DNA of 64,000 nucleotides from UBA1952 sp965246785 (GTDB taxonomy: Bacteria > Bacteroidota > Bacteroidia > Chitinophagales > Chitinophagaceae), in NCBI GenBank assembly GCA_965246785.1, contig CBDFFM010000006.1, positions 261,278-325,277 of the forward strand, given 5' to 3'. Shown in pieces: positions 33,654 to 43,100 of this stretch (its first letter is position 1; each line of letters starts with the position of its first letter). The notes below the pieces were generated by a model. The model worked only from the letters and a program-made list of their open reading frames with translations. It was not told the origin of the DNA and ran no database searches. Made by a program: the position numbers and the translations under genes.

Positions 33654-34626
33654 ACACCGCCAGCACCCGCATCATCCGCAGCATATCCCGGTTCATCCGG
33701 GCTTCCCCCTTTACCACCTGCTCAAAGGGTGTGAATACGACTTCGTCGTTCACAATGCCGGCCATTACCTGCGTCTTGCCATCGCGCAGCGCATTGACTG
33801 CTGCGTAGCCGAGGCGGCTGGCAAGGATTCTGTCTGCGCAGCTTGGCGCGCCGCCGCGCTGGATGTGGCCCAAGATGCAGAGGCGAGTGTCCAGCTTTGG
33901 GAAGTCGCTCTTGATGCGCGTGTATAGGCCCTGCGCGCCGCCCTCCACATCATCGCCTTCGGATACTACGAGGATATGCACCGTCTTCTTCCGCCGCTCG
34001 TCATCCGCAATTCTTGACAGGACGGAGGCTATGTCCGTAGCCACCTCCGGCAGCAGGATGTCCTCAGCGCCGCAGGCAAGGCCGCTGTGCAGGGCTATAT
34101 AGCCGGCATCGCGGCCCATCACCTCTACGATGAAGAGGCGGTCGTGCGCCTCGGCGGTGTCTCTAATTTTATCAATCGCTTCCACGGCGGTATTGACGGC
34201 GGTGTCAAAGCCGATGGTGAAGTCGGTGCCCGCAAGGTCTTTGTCAATCGTGCCCGGCAGGCCTACGGCGGGGATGCTGTGCTCCGCAAAGAAGGCATTT
34301 GCGCCGCGAAAGGTGCCGTCTCCGCCAATGAGGATGAGGCCTTCTATGGCGCGCTTCTGCAATTGCTCAAAGGCATCCCGCCTTCCTTCCTCATTTTGAA
34401 ATTCCTTGCTGCGCGCCGTCTTGAGGATGGTGCCGCCGCGGGCTATGATGTTGCTCACATCCTTTGCCTGCAACTGTTGCATATCGCCTTCTATCAAGCC
34501 CTGGTAGCCGCGGCGGATGCCCCAGACTTCCATCTTGTGATAGATAGCGGTGCGCACCACGGCGCGGATGGCGGCATTCATGCCGGGGGCGTCGCCGCCG
34601 GAGGTGAGGAGGGCTATGCGGTGCAT
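33652..34626 (-). CDS. pfkA: 6-phosphofructokinase
   Basis: ATP-dependent glycolytic PFK. The 324 residues fit the bacterial PfkA. SGGDAPGMNAAIRAVVR (9-25) binds phosphate, GGDGTFRGA (about 101-109) is the ATP site, and LPGTIDKDLAGTDFTIGFDT carries the catalytic Asp of TIDKD. MGRDAGYIA and HIQRGGAPSCADRILASRLG complete the fructose-6-phosphate and subunit interface motifs. GDGTFRGA replaces the common GDGSYRGA. ATG 34626 is the start. It converges with dinB, with the repeat hairpin between them. Confidence 0.95.
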   Translation of the reverse strand: MHRIALLTSGGDAPGMNAAIRAVVRTAIYHKMEVWGIRRGYQGLIEGDMQQLQAKDVSNIIARGGTILKTARSKEFQNEEGRRDAFEQLQKRAIEGLILIGGDGTFRGANAFFAEHSIPAVGLPGTIDKDLAGTDFTIGFDTAVNTAVEAIDKIRDTAEAHDRLFIVEVMGRDAGYIALHSGLACGAEDILLPEVATDIASVLSRIADDERRKKTVHILVVSEGDDVEGGAQGLYTRIKSDFPKLDTRLCILGHIQRGGAPSCADRILASRLGYAAVNALRDGKTQVMAGIVNDEVVFTPFEQVVKGEARMNRDMLRMMRVLAV

Positions 34627-34675
34627 TGGTTTAGGGAATAGTGGATGGCTTGCAAGCTAAGCGCCTTACAGCGAC

Positions 34676-34755
34676 TTTGTCATTCCCGAAGGGAATCTTT
34701 GCTCGCAACATCGTATGCTGAAGCACCTGTGAGATTCCCTGCGGGAATGACAAAA
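34676..34755. repeat. REP-like inverted repeat between pfkA and carbonic anhydrase
   Basis: TTTGTCATTCCCGAAGGGAA (34676 on) matches, inverted, GATTCCCTGCGGGAATGACA followed by AAA (34733-34755). Each arm is itself a small palindrome (ATTCCCGAAGGGAAT; ATTCCCTGCGGGAAT). This double-hairpin layout is characteristic of REP/BIME elements. No promoter is visible in the gap. Confidence 0.75.
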
Positions 34756-34815
34756 GATTGGGCGAGCAGCCCGGAGCTCAAGCATTCATTTGTATCAGGC
34801 AACACCTAACTCTTC

Positions 34816-35433
34816 TCACAGCCACCGCACCTGCCCCGTCGCCACATCATACAGGGCCTGTACAATCTGCACCTTCCCTTCGCGCACGAAGCCTGCTATA
34901 AGTTCACTGCGCTCCATTATCTGCTCCGCGGCGTTGCGGATATTAATGAGCGTTACCGCATCTACAAATGCAGGGTTGCTGCTTGTGCGGTTTTCCTTTA
35001 TCGTCGTTTCCATCGCCACTGCCGGCTGGATGTGGGCAAGCAGGCGTGTCAGCATTCCCAGTTCCACGCCATCGCAGGCGCCTTTAATAGCGCCGCAGGC
35101 CGTGTGGCCCATCACCACAATCAGATTAGCGCCAGCCACTGCGGCGGCGTATTCTAAAGAGCCAATGACATAGCTCGTCACTACGTTGCCCGCAATGCGG
35201 ATGGAAAAAATATCGCCCAGTCCCTGATCAAAGACCAGCTCCCCGCTCGTGCGCGAATCCATGCAGGAGACGATGGCAGCGAAGGGCTTCTGGCCGTCTT
35301 TCGTATGCGTCACTTCTTCTAAAAGGTCGCGGTGCTGCATCATGCCGTTGATGAACCGGAAGTTGCCTTCTTTAAGCAGCTGAAGCGCGTCTGTTGGTGA
35401 GAAGGCGTCGGTGTATAGTCGTGTTTGGGGCAT
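34816..35433 (-). CDS. Beta-class carbonic anhydrase
   Basis: Zinc enzyme that interconverts CO2 and bicarbonate. The 205 residues contain the zinc ligands and activating residues: Cys57 with Asp59 and Arg61 in VSCMDSRTSG, and His110 with Cys113 in VMGHTACGAIKGACDG. ATG 35433 begins three bases after the stop of the SulP transporter gene, so the two are co-transcribed, a common bicarbonate uptake pairing. The spacing of the C-x-D-x-R and H-x2-C motifs is that of the beta class. Confidence 0.9.
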   Translation of the reverse strand: MPQTRLYTDAFSPTDALQLLKEGNFRFINGMMQHRDLLEEVTHTKDGQKPFAAIVSCMDSRTSGELVFDQGLGDIFSIRIAGNVVTSYVIGSLEYAAAVAGANLIVVMGHTACGAIKGACDGVELGMLTRLLAHIQPAVAMETTIKENRTSSNPAFVDAVTLINIRNAAEQIMERSELIAGFVREGKVQIVQALYDVATGQVRWL

Positions 35434-35436
35434 GGC

Positions 35437-37074
35437 TTAGTCTTTTGTGAGTTGTTTAATGAGCTTTTGATAACCGCCCGCCGAGCGCCTCGGCACCTCG
35501 CCCGCATCTACTAATGGGCTTACCACCTCGCGCTCGCTCTGCACCTTTGGCAGGTCGTAGGCATTGCGGAAGCCGATGAGGGAAACCTTGATACCCATAT
35601 CCGGCGCGTGTGTCTTGGCAAAGTCGCGGATAATGTCTAGCACGTCAAAGTCAATATGCTCCGTGCCGCTCGCGTCAATGATGACGGATGCGCCTTTCGG
35701 CACCTGGCGCAGCGTTTCCTTAATCGCCGCTTTATTGAGGAAAGAAACCTCCTGCGAGAGCGTCAGCTTAATCAGGTCGCCATTGCTATAAGTGCTGCGC
35801 TGGTAGAAGAAGGGAATGCGCAGATTCTGCCGCAGCATGTAGAAGATGGAGATGGCCAGGCCAATGCCCACGCCCTTCAGTAAATCCAGAGACACCACTG
35901 CCAGCGCCGTGACGGCAAAAGGAATGAACTGCGTCCATCCGCCCGCCCACATGTGCCGGATAACCGATGGCCGGCAAAGCCGGTAGCCGGTATATAGCAG
36001 AATGGCCGAAAGGGCCGCTTTAGGAATGTGATTGAGCAGCGCGGGAATAAGCGCCACACACACCAGCAGTAGTGAGCCGTGAATGATGGTAGAGCGCTTC
36101 GTCTCTGCTCCTGCATTGACATTGGCTGACGAGCGGACGATTACGGAGGTAATAGGCAGCCCGCCGATAAAGCCACCCAGTATATTGCCGATGCCCTGCG
36201 CCCGCAGCTCGGCATTGCCAGGTGTATAGCGCCGGTGCGGGTCCATACCGTCGGTAGCTTCAATACACAGTAGGGTTTCAATGCTTGCCACCACCGCAAT
36301 GACCACACCTGTTTTCCAAACCGCAGGATTGGCGAAGCCGTGAAAATCCGGCATGCGAAATTGAGAAACGAAGTCAGCAAAGGAAGCCGGGATAGGCAAG
36401 CGTACAAGGTGCGTAGGCTCCAGCGCCATATCGTGGCCTGCGGCAATAAAGAGCTCATTGAGCAGCGTCCCAATCAGCACCACCAGCAAGCCCGCGGGAA
36501 CAAGCGCAATCTTCTTAAAGGCCTTCGTGCTCCAAAGCGCCAACAACGTGATGCCCACCACAGAGATTATAGCAGCCGACGGCTCAATGCGGCTCAATGC
36601 GTCCGTGATGTCGTGCCATTGGAAACCGTCATCCGCATCAGCCATGCCGCCGCCTTGAGCGCCTTTCACAAAGCCCACCGCGTTGGGCAATTCTTTAATA
36701 ATAATGGTCAGGCCGATACCGGCGAGCATCCCTTCAATAACGTTGGAGGGAAAGTAATTAGCAATGGTGCCTGCACGCAACAATCCGAGCAGCAATTGCA
36801 CCGCGCCAGCTACTACAACGGCGCACATAAAAATTTCAAAGGACCCTAAGCCCTGAATGGCGCCAACTACAATGGCAATGAGGCCAGCCGCCGGGCCGCT
36901 CACACTCAAATGGGATTTGGAGAAAAAACCAACCACAATGCCGCCAATAACGCCGGACACAATACCGGCAAAAAGCGGCGCGCCGGAAGCCTGTGCAATG
37001 CCGAGGCACAGCGGGAGCGCAATAAGAAAGATAATAAGGCCCGCAAGGGCATCTTTTCTGAAGGAAGAAGACAT
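35437..37074 (-). CDS. SulP-family anion transporter (putative bicarbonate importer)
   Basis: 545 residues from ATG 37074 (MSSSFRKDALAGLIIFLIAL). The SulP core (about 10-430) includes the first-helix motif ALPLCLGIAQASGAPLFAGI and SKSHLSVSGPAAGLIAIVVG. A C-terminal STAS domain (about 435-540) contains VIIDASGTEHIDFDVLDIIR. SulP transporters carry sulfate, bicarbonate or other anions. Because the carbonic anhydrase gene is immediately downstream (three-base spacing), bicarbonate import is likely, as in BicA-type systems. The frame upstream of ATG 37074 (to 37167) is rejected. Confidence 0.9.
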   Translation of the reverse strand: MSSSFRKDALAGLIIFLIALPLCLGIAQASGAPLFAGIVSGVIGGIVVGFFSKSHLSVSGPAAGLIAIVVGAIQGLGSFEIFMCAVVVAGAVQLLLGLLRAGTIANYFPSNVIEGMLAGIGLTIIIKELPNAVGFVKGAQGGGMADADDGFQWHDITDALSRIEPSAAIISVVGITLLALWSTKAFKKIALVPAGLLVVLIGTLLNELFIAAGHDMALEPTHLVRLPIPASFADFVSQFRMPDFHGFANPAVWKTGVVIAVVASIETLLCIEATDGMDPHRRYTPGNAELRAQGIGNILGGFIGGLPITSVIVRSSANVNAGAETKRSTIIHGSLLLVCVALIPALLNHIPKAALSAILLYTGYRLCRPSVIRHMWAGGWTQFIPFAVTALAVVSLDLLKGVGIGLAISIFYMLRQNLRIPFFYQRSTYSNGDLIKLTLSQEVSFLNKAAIKETLRQVPKGASVIIDASGTEHIDFDVLDIIRDFAKTHAPDMGIKVSLIGFRNAYDLPKVQSEREVVSPLVDAGEVPRRSAGGYQKLIKQLTKD

Positions 37075-37163
37075 GAAACGCTGAATTTTTGGAGAAATGA
37101 TGATTAGCCCCGGAATAGGGCGAATCTTTAAGCACCAGGTAATACCCGGTGAATCGCAAAAAA

Positions 37164-37493
37164 TCAACAGTGGTTTGGCGGAGGCGTGGCTACCTCGCTG
37201 GCATAAAGGGGCGGCAAATGGTCCGCACGGTGCATGAAGAGCGCTCGTGTAGCCTGGACGGAGCAGAAGTCGACAGCATGACTATGCGGTAGGAAATCAA
37301 CTTCTATAATCGCGACCTCCTTCTTCTTAACCTTGACGCTATCTGATGCGCCATCACCTTCATCATCATCGGCGGGTGCATCATCATCTGCGAGTTCCCA
37401 CTGCGTTTTAGCAAAAGCCTTACCCATAGCCACCACCGGGAGGGCCTGAAAGGCAAACAAAGCCAGCAAAAGGGAAGCAATCCAGAGCCGCAT
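37164..37493 (-). CDS. Small exported acidic protein of unknown function
   Basis: 109 residues with a signal peptide (MRLWIASLLLALFAFQALPV then VAMGKAFA). An acidic run (WELADDDAPADDDEGDGASD) leads into a lysine patch (KVKKKEV). The C-terminal part contains two cysteines and several histidines (HSHAVDFCSVQATRALFMHR). A TATCTTCG box (one mismatch to TAnnTTTG) at 37504-37511 is 10 bases upstream of ATG 37493. It lies upstream of the SulP gene on the same strand with a 89-base gap and may belong to it. The family is not recognised. Confidence 0.65.
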   Translation of the reverse strand: MRLWIASLLLALFAFQALPVVAMGKAFAKTQWELADDDAPADDDEGDGASDSVKVKKKEVAIIEVDFLPHSHAVDFCSVQATRALFMHRADHLPPLYASEVATPPPNHC

Positions 37494-37575
37494 GAGAAGG
37501 GCGCGAAGATAACGGGCGGCTTTAATCCATAGACTAAGTGCGCGTTAAATAGCCCGGCGGGCAATTGGCGAAGGC

Positions 37576-37583
37576 TATTTTTG
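37576..37583 (+). promoter_or_regulatory. Putative -7 promoter box for TPR gene
   Basis: TATTTTTG (exact TAnnTTTG), 28 bases before ATG 37612, opposite the divergent small exported gene. Confidence 0.5.
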
Positions 37584-37611
37584 CCGCGCTTTGAGAAAAG
37601 GAATAAAAAAA

Positions 37612-38697
37612 ATGTTTGGGCGCGTAGCCGCTATTGCGCTGCTGCTGGCGTCTTTCGCTGTGAAAGCGCAGACAGGATGGCCTTCGCCAGAAGTGGAAGC
37701 GCTCTACAAAAGCGCGCAGGCTTCACTGGCGTCGGGAGCCTTCCGGCAGGCCATCGCATCATATCAGCAGGCCATCGCCCTTGCGCCGGGGCAGATGATT
37801 TTGTACCGGGATCTGGCAAGCGCGTATCTGCTTTCCGGCAACTACAATCGGGCGGAAAGCACCATTTCGTCCGTCATAGAAAAGGGCGAGGCAGATGCGC
37901 AATCGTACGCCATCGCATCGGCGATACAGACGGCTTTGAAGGAAGACAAGAAAGCACGCAGGCTGCTGGACAAAGGCATAGAGCGATACCCGGCATCCGG
38001 CTTTCTTTTCCATGAAAAGGGAAAGTATTACGAGGAGCAAGGCGAGCTGCAAGACGCCCTCAAATACTGGCTGGAAGGCATTGCCGCCGACCCGGCCTAC
38101 CATATCAATTACTACGATGCGGCCCGCGCTTACATGCAGACAAGCAAGCCTGTCTGGGCCATTCTTTACGGAGAAACCTTCGTGAATCTGGAGCGCTTCA
38201 CGCCGCGCAGCAATGAGACGCGAAAGCTGCTGCTGTCGGCCTACCGCCGCTTCTACGCCACGCCGGATGCTGCGGATGTGCCGCGCTTTGGCAAGAACGC
38301 ATCATCAGCAGCGCCACGAAGCTTTGAGGAGGCAGTAAGCCAAACGCTGCTCCGCCTCGCGCCGGTAGTAGCCGATGGCATCTCTACCGAAAACCTGACG
38401 ATGCTGCGCACCCGCTTCACGATGGATTGGATGGCAAGCGGCGCGGCAAAGTATCCCTTCACGCTTTTTAATCATTGGGATGACCTGCTACGCGCCGGGC
38501 ATTTTGATGCGTATAACCAATGGCTTTTTGGGCGTGCAGAAAACGGGGCGCAATACGAAGCCTGGGTGAAATTCCATCCCGAAGCGGTGAAGAATTATGA
38601 AGCGTATTACGGACAGCACCCGCTACTGCCAACGGCGGCTGATGCTTACAATGACGGCGTGCTGAAAGGCATTTTTCTCAAGGCGCAAAAACGTTAA
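37612..38697 (+). CDS. Exported tetratricopeptide-repeat protein
   Basis: 361 residues from ATG 37612 (MFGRVAAIALLLASFAVKAQ, a signal peptide). An AAAAGGAATAAAAAA stretch just upstream resembles a Shine-Dalgarno site, unusual here, and favours this start over TTG 37591. TPR-like units cover about 25-165: YKSAQASLASGAFRQAIASY, QQAIALAPGQMILYRDLASA, YLLSGNYNRAESTISSVIEK. The rest is helical and unassigned, including LFNHWDDLLRAGHFDAYNQW. It is probably periplasmic; the partner is unknown. The SurA-like gene follows with its own promoter. Confidence 0.8.
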   Translation: MFGRVAAIALLLASFAVKAQTGWPSPEVEALYKSAQASLASGAFRQAIASYQQAIALAPGQMILYRDLASAYLLSGNYNRAESTISSVIEKGEADAQSYAIASAIQTALKEDKKARRLLDKGIERYPASGFLFHEKGKYYEEQGELQDALKYWLEGIAADPAYHINYYDAARAYMQTSKPVWAILYGETFVNLERFTPRSNETRKLLLSAYRRFYATPDAADVPRFGKNASSAAPRSFEEAVSQTLLRLAPVVADGISTENLTMLRTRFTMDWMASGAAKYPFTLFNHWDDLLRAGHFDAYNQWLFGRAENGAQYEAWVKFHPEAVKNYEAYYGQHPLLPTAADAYNDGVLKGIFLKAQKR

Positions 38698-38734
38698 AAA
38701 CTTTTATTGCGCAACCCGCGCAAACCGCGTGGCT

Positions 38735-38742
38735 TATTTTTG
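38735..38742 (+). promoter_or_regulatory. Putative -7 promoter box for the SurA-like gene
   Basis: TATTTTTG (exact TAnnTTTG), 38 bases upstream of ATG 38781. Confidence 0.5.
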
Positions 38743-38780
38743 AAATTCGCGCCACAGCGCATTTCTCCCTCTTTCTTTCA

Positions 38781-40166
38781 ATGAAATTTCCTGCCGTCTT
38801 TCCGCGTCTTGCCCTTATGGGTCTGATGCTGCTCCTTTGCACCCCTTCCTTTGCACAAACGCAATCCGCTGATAAAATCCTTGCGGTCGTGGGCCGCAAC
38901 CGCATCATTCTGCAAAGCGAGCTGGAGCAGATGGTGGGCCAGACGCAGCAGCAGAATCCCGGCGTAACGCTGAACGACTCTATGCGCTGCCTCATTTTTC
39001 AGGAAATGATAACCGGCAAGATGCTGGTGGAGCAAGCCGAGCGCGATTCCTTGCTTGTAACAGAAGATGAGGTGGACGGGCAATTGGAAAACCGCATCCG
39101 CTACTTCATTCGCGTATATGGCTCTAAAGAAAAGCTGGAGCAGGCGAGCGGCAAGACCGTGTATCAGATGAAGGAAGACAACCGCGACATTGTGAAAGAT
39201 CAGATGATGGCGGACAAGGTGAAGGGCAAGCTGACGTCTAACCTACACGTAACGCCGGCGGAGGTGCAGGCATTCTACAATAAGATTCCGAAAGACAGCC
39301 TGCCATTTTTTCCGGCTACGCTGGAAGTGGGACAAATCGTTCTGGCCCCCACAACAAATCCTGAGCTGGACAAGTATGCTAAGGACAAGCTGGAAGACAT
39401 CCGCAACCAGATTGTGAAGGATGGCAAGAGTTTTGAAACAATGGCCGGCCTGTATAGTGAAGACCCAGGTAGCCGAGACAATGGCGGCTTGTATAAAGAG
39501 GTAACGCGCGATGGCGGCTTTGCGCAGGAGTTTGTTCAGGCGGCTTTTAAGCTGCAGAATGGCGAGGTGTCTCCAGTCGTACGTACGCAGTTTGGCTACC
39601 ACATTATTCAGATGGTGCAGCGCAAGGGCGAGCAGGTGGACATCCGCCACATCCTCATCCAGCCGCAGCATACCGATGCGGATTACAAAGCATCAATGGA
39701 GCGCTTAGACAGCATTCGCGCGCAAATCATTGCCGGCAAGCTGACCTTTGGCGAGGCTGTGACGAAGTACACAACTGATGACCAGACGAAGATGAGCGCC
39801 GGCATGATCACTGACCAGCGCAGCGGCGGAACGCAATTGGAGGTTGACCAACTTGACCCGCAGCTTGCGCTAATGATTGACTCGCTGAAGCCGGGAGCTA
39901 TCTCGCAGCCGCAGGTATTTAAGAATGCCCGCGGCGAGACGAGCACGCGCATCGTCTTCCTGAAAGGCCGCACCGAGCCGCACAAGGCGAACCTGAAGGA
40001 CGATTACAGCAAAATCCAGAGCGTAGCCAAAGCTCAGAAGGAGCAACAGAAGATGGACGAGTGGATAGGAGATCGCCTCCCTTCCTATTATCTCAAGATT
40101 GACCCGGCGTATGGCAGCTGTGCAACTTTGCAGAAGTGGAGTGCGCAGACTGCAGCGGTGAAGTAA
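38781..40166 (+). CDS. SurA-like periplasmic peptidyl-prolyl isomerase
   Basis: A 461-residue periplasmic chaperone. The signal peptide is MKFPAVFPRLALMGLMLLLC. A SurA N-terminal domain follows (about 30-170: ADKILAVVGRNRIILQSELE). There are two parvulin-type domains: about 180-285, with YSEDPGSRDNGGLYKEVTRD and QFGYHIIQMVQRKGEQVDIR, and about 287-390, with RHILIQPQHTDADYKASMER. It helps fold outer-membrane proteins. The C-terminal region (WIGDRLPSYYLKIDPAYGSC) is also typical of Bacteroidota SurA homologues. It converges with the SNF2 gene after two bases. Confidence 0.9.
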   Translation: MKFPAVFPRLALMGLMLLLCTPSFAQTQSADKILAVVGRNRIILQSELEQMVGQTQQQNPGVTLNDSMRCLIFQEMITGKMLVEQAERDSLLVTEDEVDGQLENRIRYFIRVYGSKEKLEQASGKTVYQMKEDNRDIVKDQMMADKVKGKLTSNLHVTPAEVQAFYNKIPKDSLPFFPATLEVGQIVLAPTTNPELDKYAKDKLEDIRNQIVKDGKSFETMAGLYSEDPGSRDNGGLYKEVTRDGGFAQEFVQAAFKLQNGEVSPVVRTQFGYHIIQMVQRKGEQVDIRHILIQPQHTDADYKASMERLDSIRAQIIAGKLTFGEAVTKYTTDDQTKMSAGMITDQRSGGTQLEVDQLDPQLALMIDSLKPGAISQPQVFKNARGETSTRIVFLKGRTEPHKANLKDDYSKIQSVAKAQKEQQKMDEWIGDRLPSYYLKIDPAYGSCATLQKWSAQTAAVK

Positions 40167-40168
40167 GT

Positions 40169-43100
40169 TTAGCTCAGCAAGAACGCAATATCATCTCGCG
40201 TTAGTCGCTTCAGCACGGCGTTGTCGTCTGCTACAAGCTCTGCGGCTAATGAGCGCTTACGCTCTTGGAGAATGAGCATCTTCTCTTCAATCGTGTCTTT
40301 GCAAATAAGCCGATAGGCAAAGATGTTCTTCGTCTGCCCGATGCGGTGCGTGCGATCAATGGCCTGCTGCTCCACCGCCGGGTTCCACCAAGGGTCAACG
40401 ATATAGACATAGTCCGCCGCCGTTAGGTTAAGGCCAACGCCGCCCGCTTTGAGCGAGATGAGGAAGACGCGGCAATCGTCATTTCCCTGAAATTCCTGAA
40501 TAGCCTTTTCGCGCTCCGTAGCCGATGAGCTGCCGTCAAAATAGACGTAGTGAATGCCGGCCTCTTCCATTTGCTTGCGGATGATAGCGAGCATGCCGAG
40601 GAACTGCGAAAACACCAGTGCCTTATGATTGCCGACATTCTCCAGAATCTCCCTCGTCAACTCTTCGCTCTTCACTGAATGATTCGGCAGGCGTTCTTCT
40701 TCATTGATAATGGCGGGCGAGTCGCAAATCTGACGCAGACGCGTGAGGCCTTGCAGGATGTGGAAGGTGGAGCGCTCAATGCCGCGCTCGTCAATCATGC
40801 CGAGTAGCTGGTCTTTGTACGTGTTCCGGTAGGCATTGTAAATCTTCCGCTGTTCCGGGCCCATCTCGCAATACAGAATCGTCTCTGTCTTTTCCGGCAA
40901 ATCCTTCGCCACCTGCTCCTTCGTGCGGCGCAGCATGAACGGATAGGTAAGCTGGCGTAGCTGCTGCGTTACTTCCGCTTCGCGGAATTTGTCAATCGGC
41001 GTCGCGAATTCATTCGCAAAAAACTCCCGTGTGCCAAGCAGACCTGGGTTCAGGAAATTCATCTGCGCGTAGAGGTCAAAGGTGTTGTTCTGCACCGGCG
41101 TGCCGCTCAGGGCCAACTTGTTTTTCGACTTTATCAGCAACGAAGCTTTGGCAACCTGCGACTGCGGATTTTTTATAGCTTGTGATTCGTCCAGAATCGT
41201 GTAATCCCATTCAATGTCTTTTATCCAACGAATGTCAGAGCGCATCGTGCCGTAGGTCGTGATGATGACGTGGTACGGGTCAAAATCAGCCGCCTTTGTT
41301 GTGCGCTTCGGGCCATGGTGGATGAAGTGCCGCAGCTCCGGCGTGAACTTCCGAATTTCCGCTTCCCAGTTGTACATCAGCGTCGTCGGGCAAATCACGA
41401 GGAAGCGTGCTTCGGGATGCTCGTTAGCGTATTCCTGCAGGTAGGAGAGGGCCTGCACCGTTTTGCCCAGTCCCATGTCGTCGGCGAGGATGCCGCCCCA
41501 GCCGGCTTCTTTCAAAAATGCCAGCCATTGAAAGCCCGCATGCTGATAAGGCCGCAGCTCGGCGCGCAATTGCGCAGGCGGCGCCATGTCCGAAAAATCG
41601 CGGTCTATGATGGCAGCGAGCTGCTCTTTCTTTTCTTCCAGCTCGTGTGCTACCTGCTCCTCATCCACTTCAGCCAATAGCGCGTCCAGAACGGAAAAAT
41701 GAAACTTCTTCAGTCGCAGCTTACCGCCCTGCGCCTCACCCATCTTAATGAGCAGGCTGTATTTCTTCAGCCACTCTTCCGGCAGCAGGCCGATGGAGCC
41801 ATCCTGCAACGGAACGAACTGCTGCTTGTCTTGTAAAGCCTTTTTAATGTCGGCAATGGATACACGCTGCTCGCCGAACGTCACCGCCACTTCCGTATCA
41901 AACCAGTCAATGCCGGATGAAACTTTTACTTCCGTCTTTGGTTTGAAGGTAGAGATACGCAGGCGCTTCAGGCCTTCAAAGCCGACCACCGGAACGCTCT
42001 GCTCGCGCATGGCATCCATAAAGCGGAAAAACCATGAGCCGGCGAGCACCGCGTCGGAAGAGAGGTAGAAAAAATGGTCGGCGGCGGAGCGTTGCATATC
42101 ACTATGCAGGTTGCGGATGCTTTGTAGAAACGCCTCTTCGGCCTCCGGCTGCCGACGGATGATGCGCACACGGCCCTCATGCGGCACGGTAACGTCACCG
42201 GCATAGCCCCAACGAATTTCAGAATTGCCATAGATGAACGCCGGGTGCAAAACCAGCACGCGGTCGCGCTCTGAAAGATGGATGCGGAACGTAGGCCGCA
42301 CAGTGCTGCTTTGCTCCACCAGCCGGTCGTCAAACTGAATGGGCAGGGTTGTGCGCCACTTCATTACCTCCTCATCCAGAAAACGCGGCCAGTCTCCGGT
42401 GCCCACATGCTGCGCACCGTCCGGCAGAAATTTTTCTGCCATCTTCAATGAAGCGATGTCGGCAAGCGCATGGAGGGTGAAGGATTCCATAACTAACCCG
42501 CGGCCCAACATCGTAGCTTCTGAATGCGGGATGGACTGTGTGCCAACTTCCCAATGAAGCTGCATGTCAACACCATCTTCCACCGGCACAATCATTAGCG
42601 CGGGCTTTGCCGGAGCAGCGGAAAGGGCAACTGGGGTAATCGTATTGCCGGTTAAAGCTGCCCCGCGCTGATGCACGAAGCACAGCGGATGCGCATTCCA
42701 CTGCGCCAGTAAGCGCTGATAACGTGGCAATAAAAATTCCCAGACAGCGTCCTTCAATTCCGGCGCAATTCCGTCCGTCAAAACTTCCGCCGGCTTATCC
42801 CATAAATCGCCGAATGGCAAGCTTTTTTTCAGATAGCGCAGCACGTCTTCCGGGCTGAGCTTGCGTATTGTTGAGAGGAGGTCGCGGTCGCGCTGCGGGA
42901 AGCGCTGGGCACTGACGTATTGCTGCAAGTCCAGCACCTCGATAGCGCCGCTGAATTGGTGTGCCTCGCCTTCCGCCTCGCCAGCTACCAGTTTCCATTC
43001 TACGCCGGGATAAAGTCCCGCAGCTGCATCCACGACAAGGCCAAGGCGTAGGCGGGTGCGGGTTTCTGTTTTGCGCTCTTCTTCTGCCGCTACAACCTGC

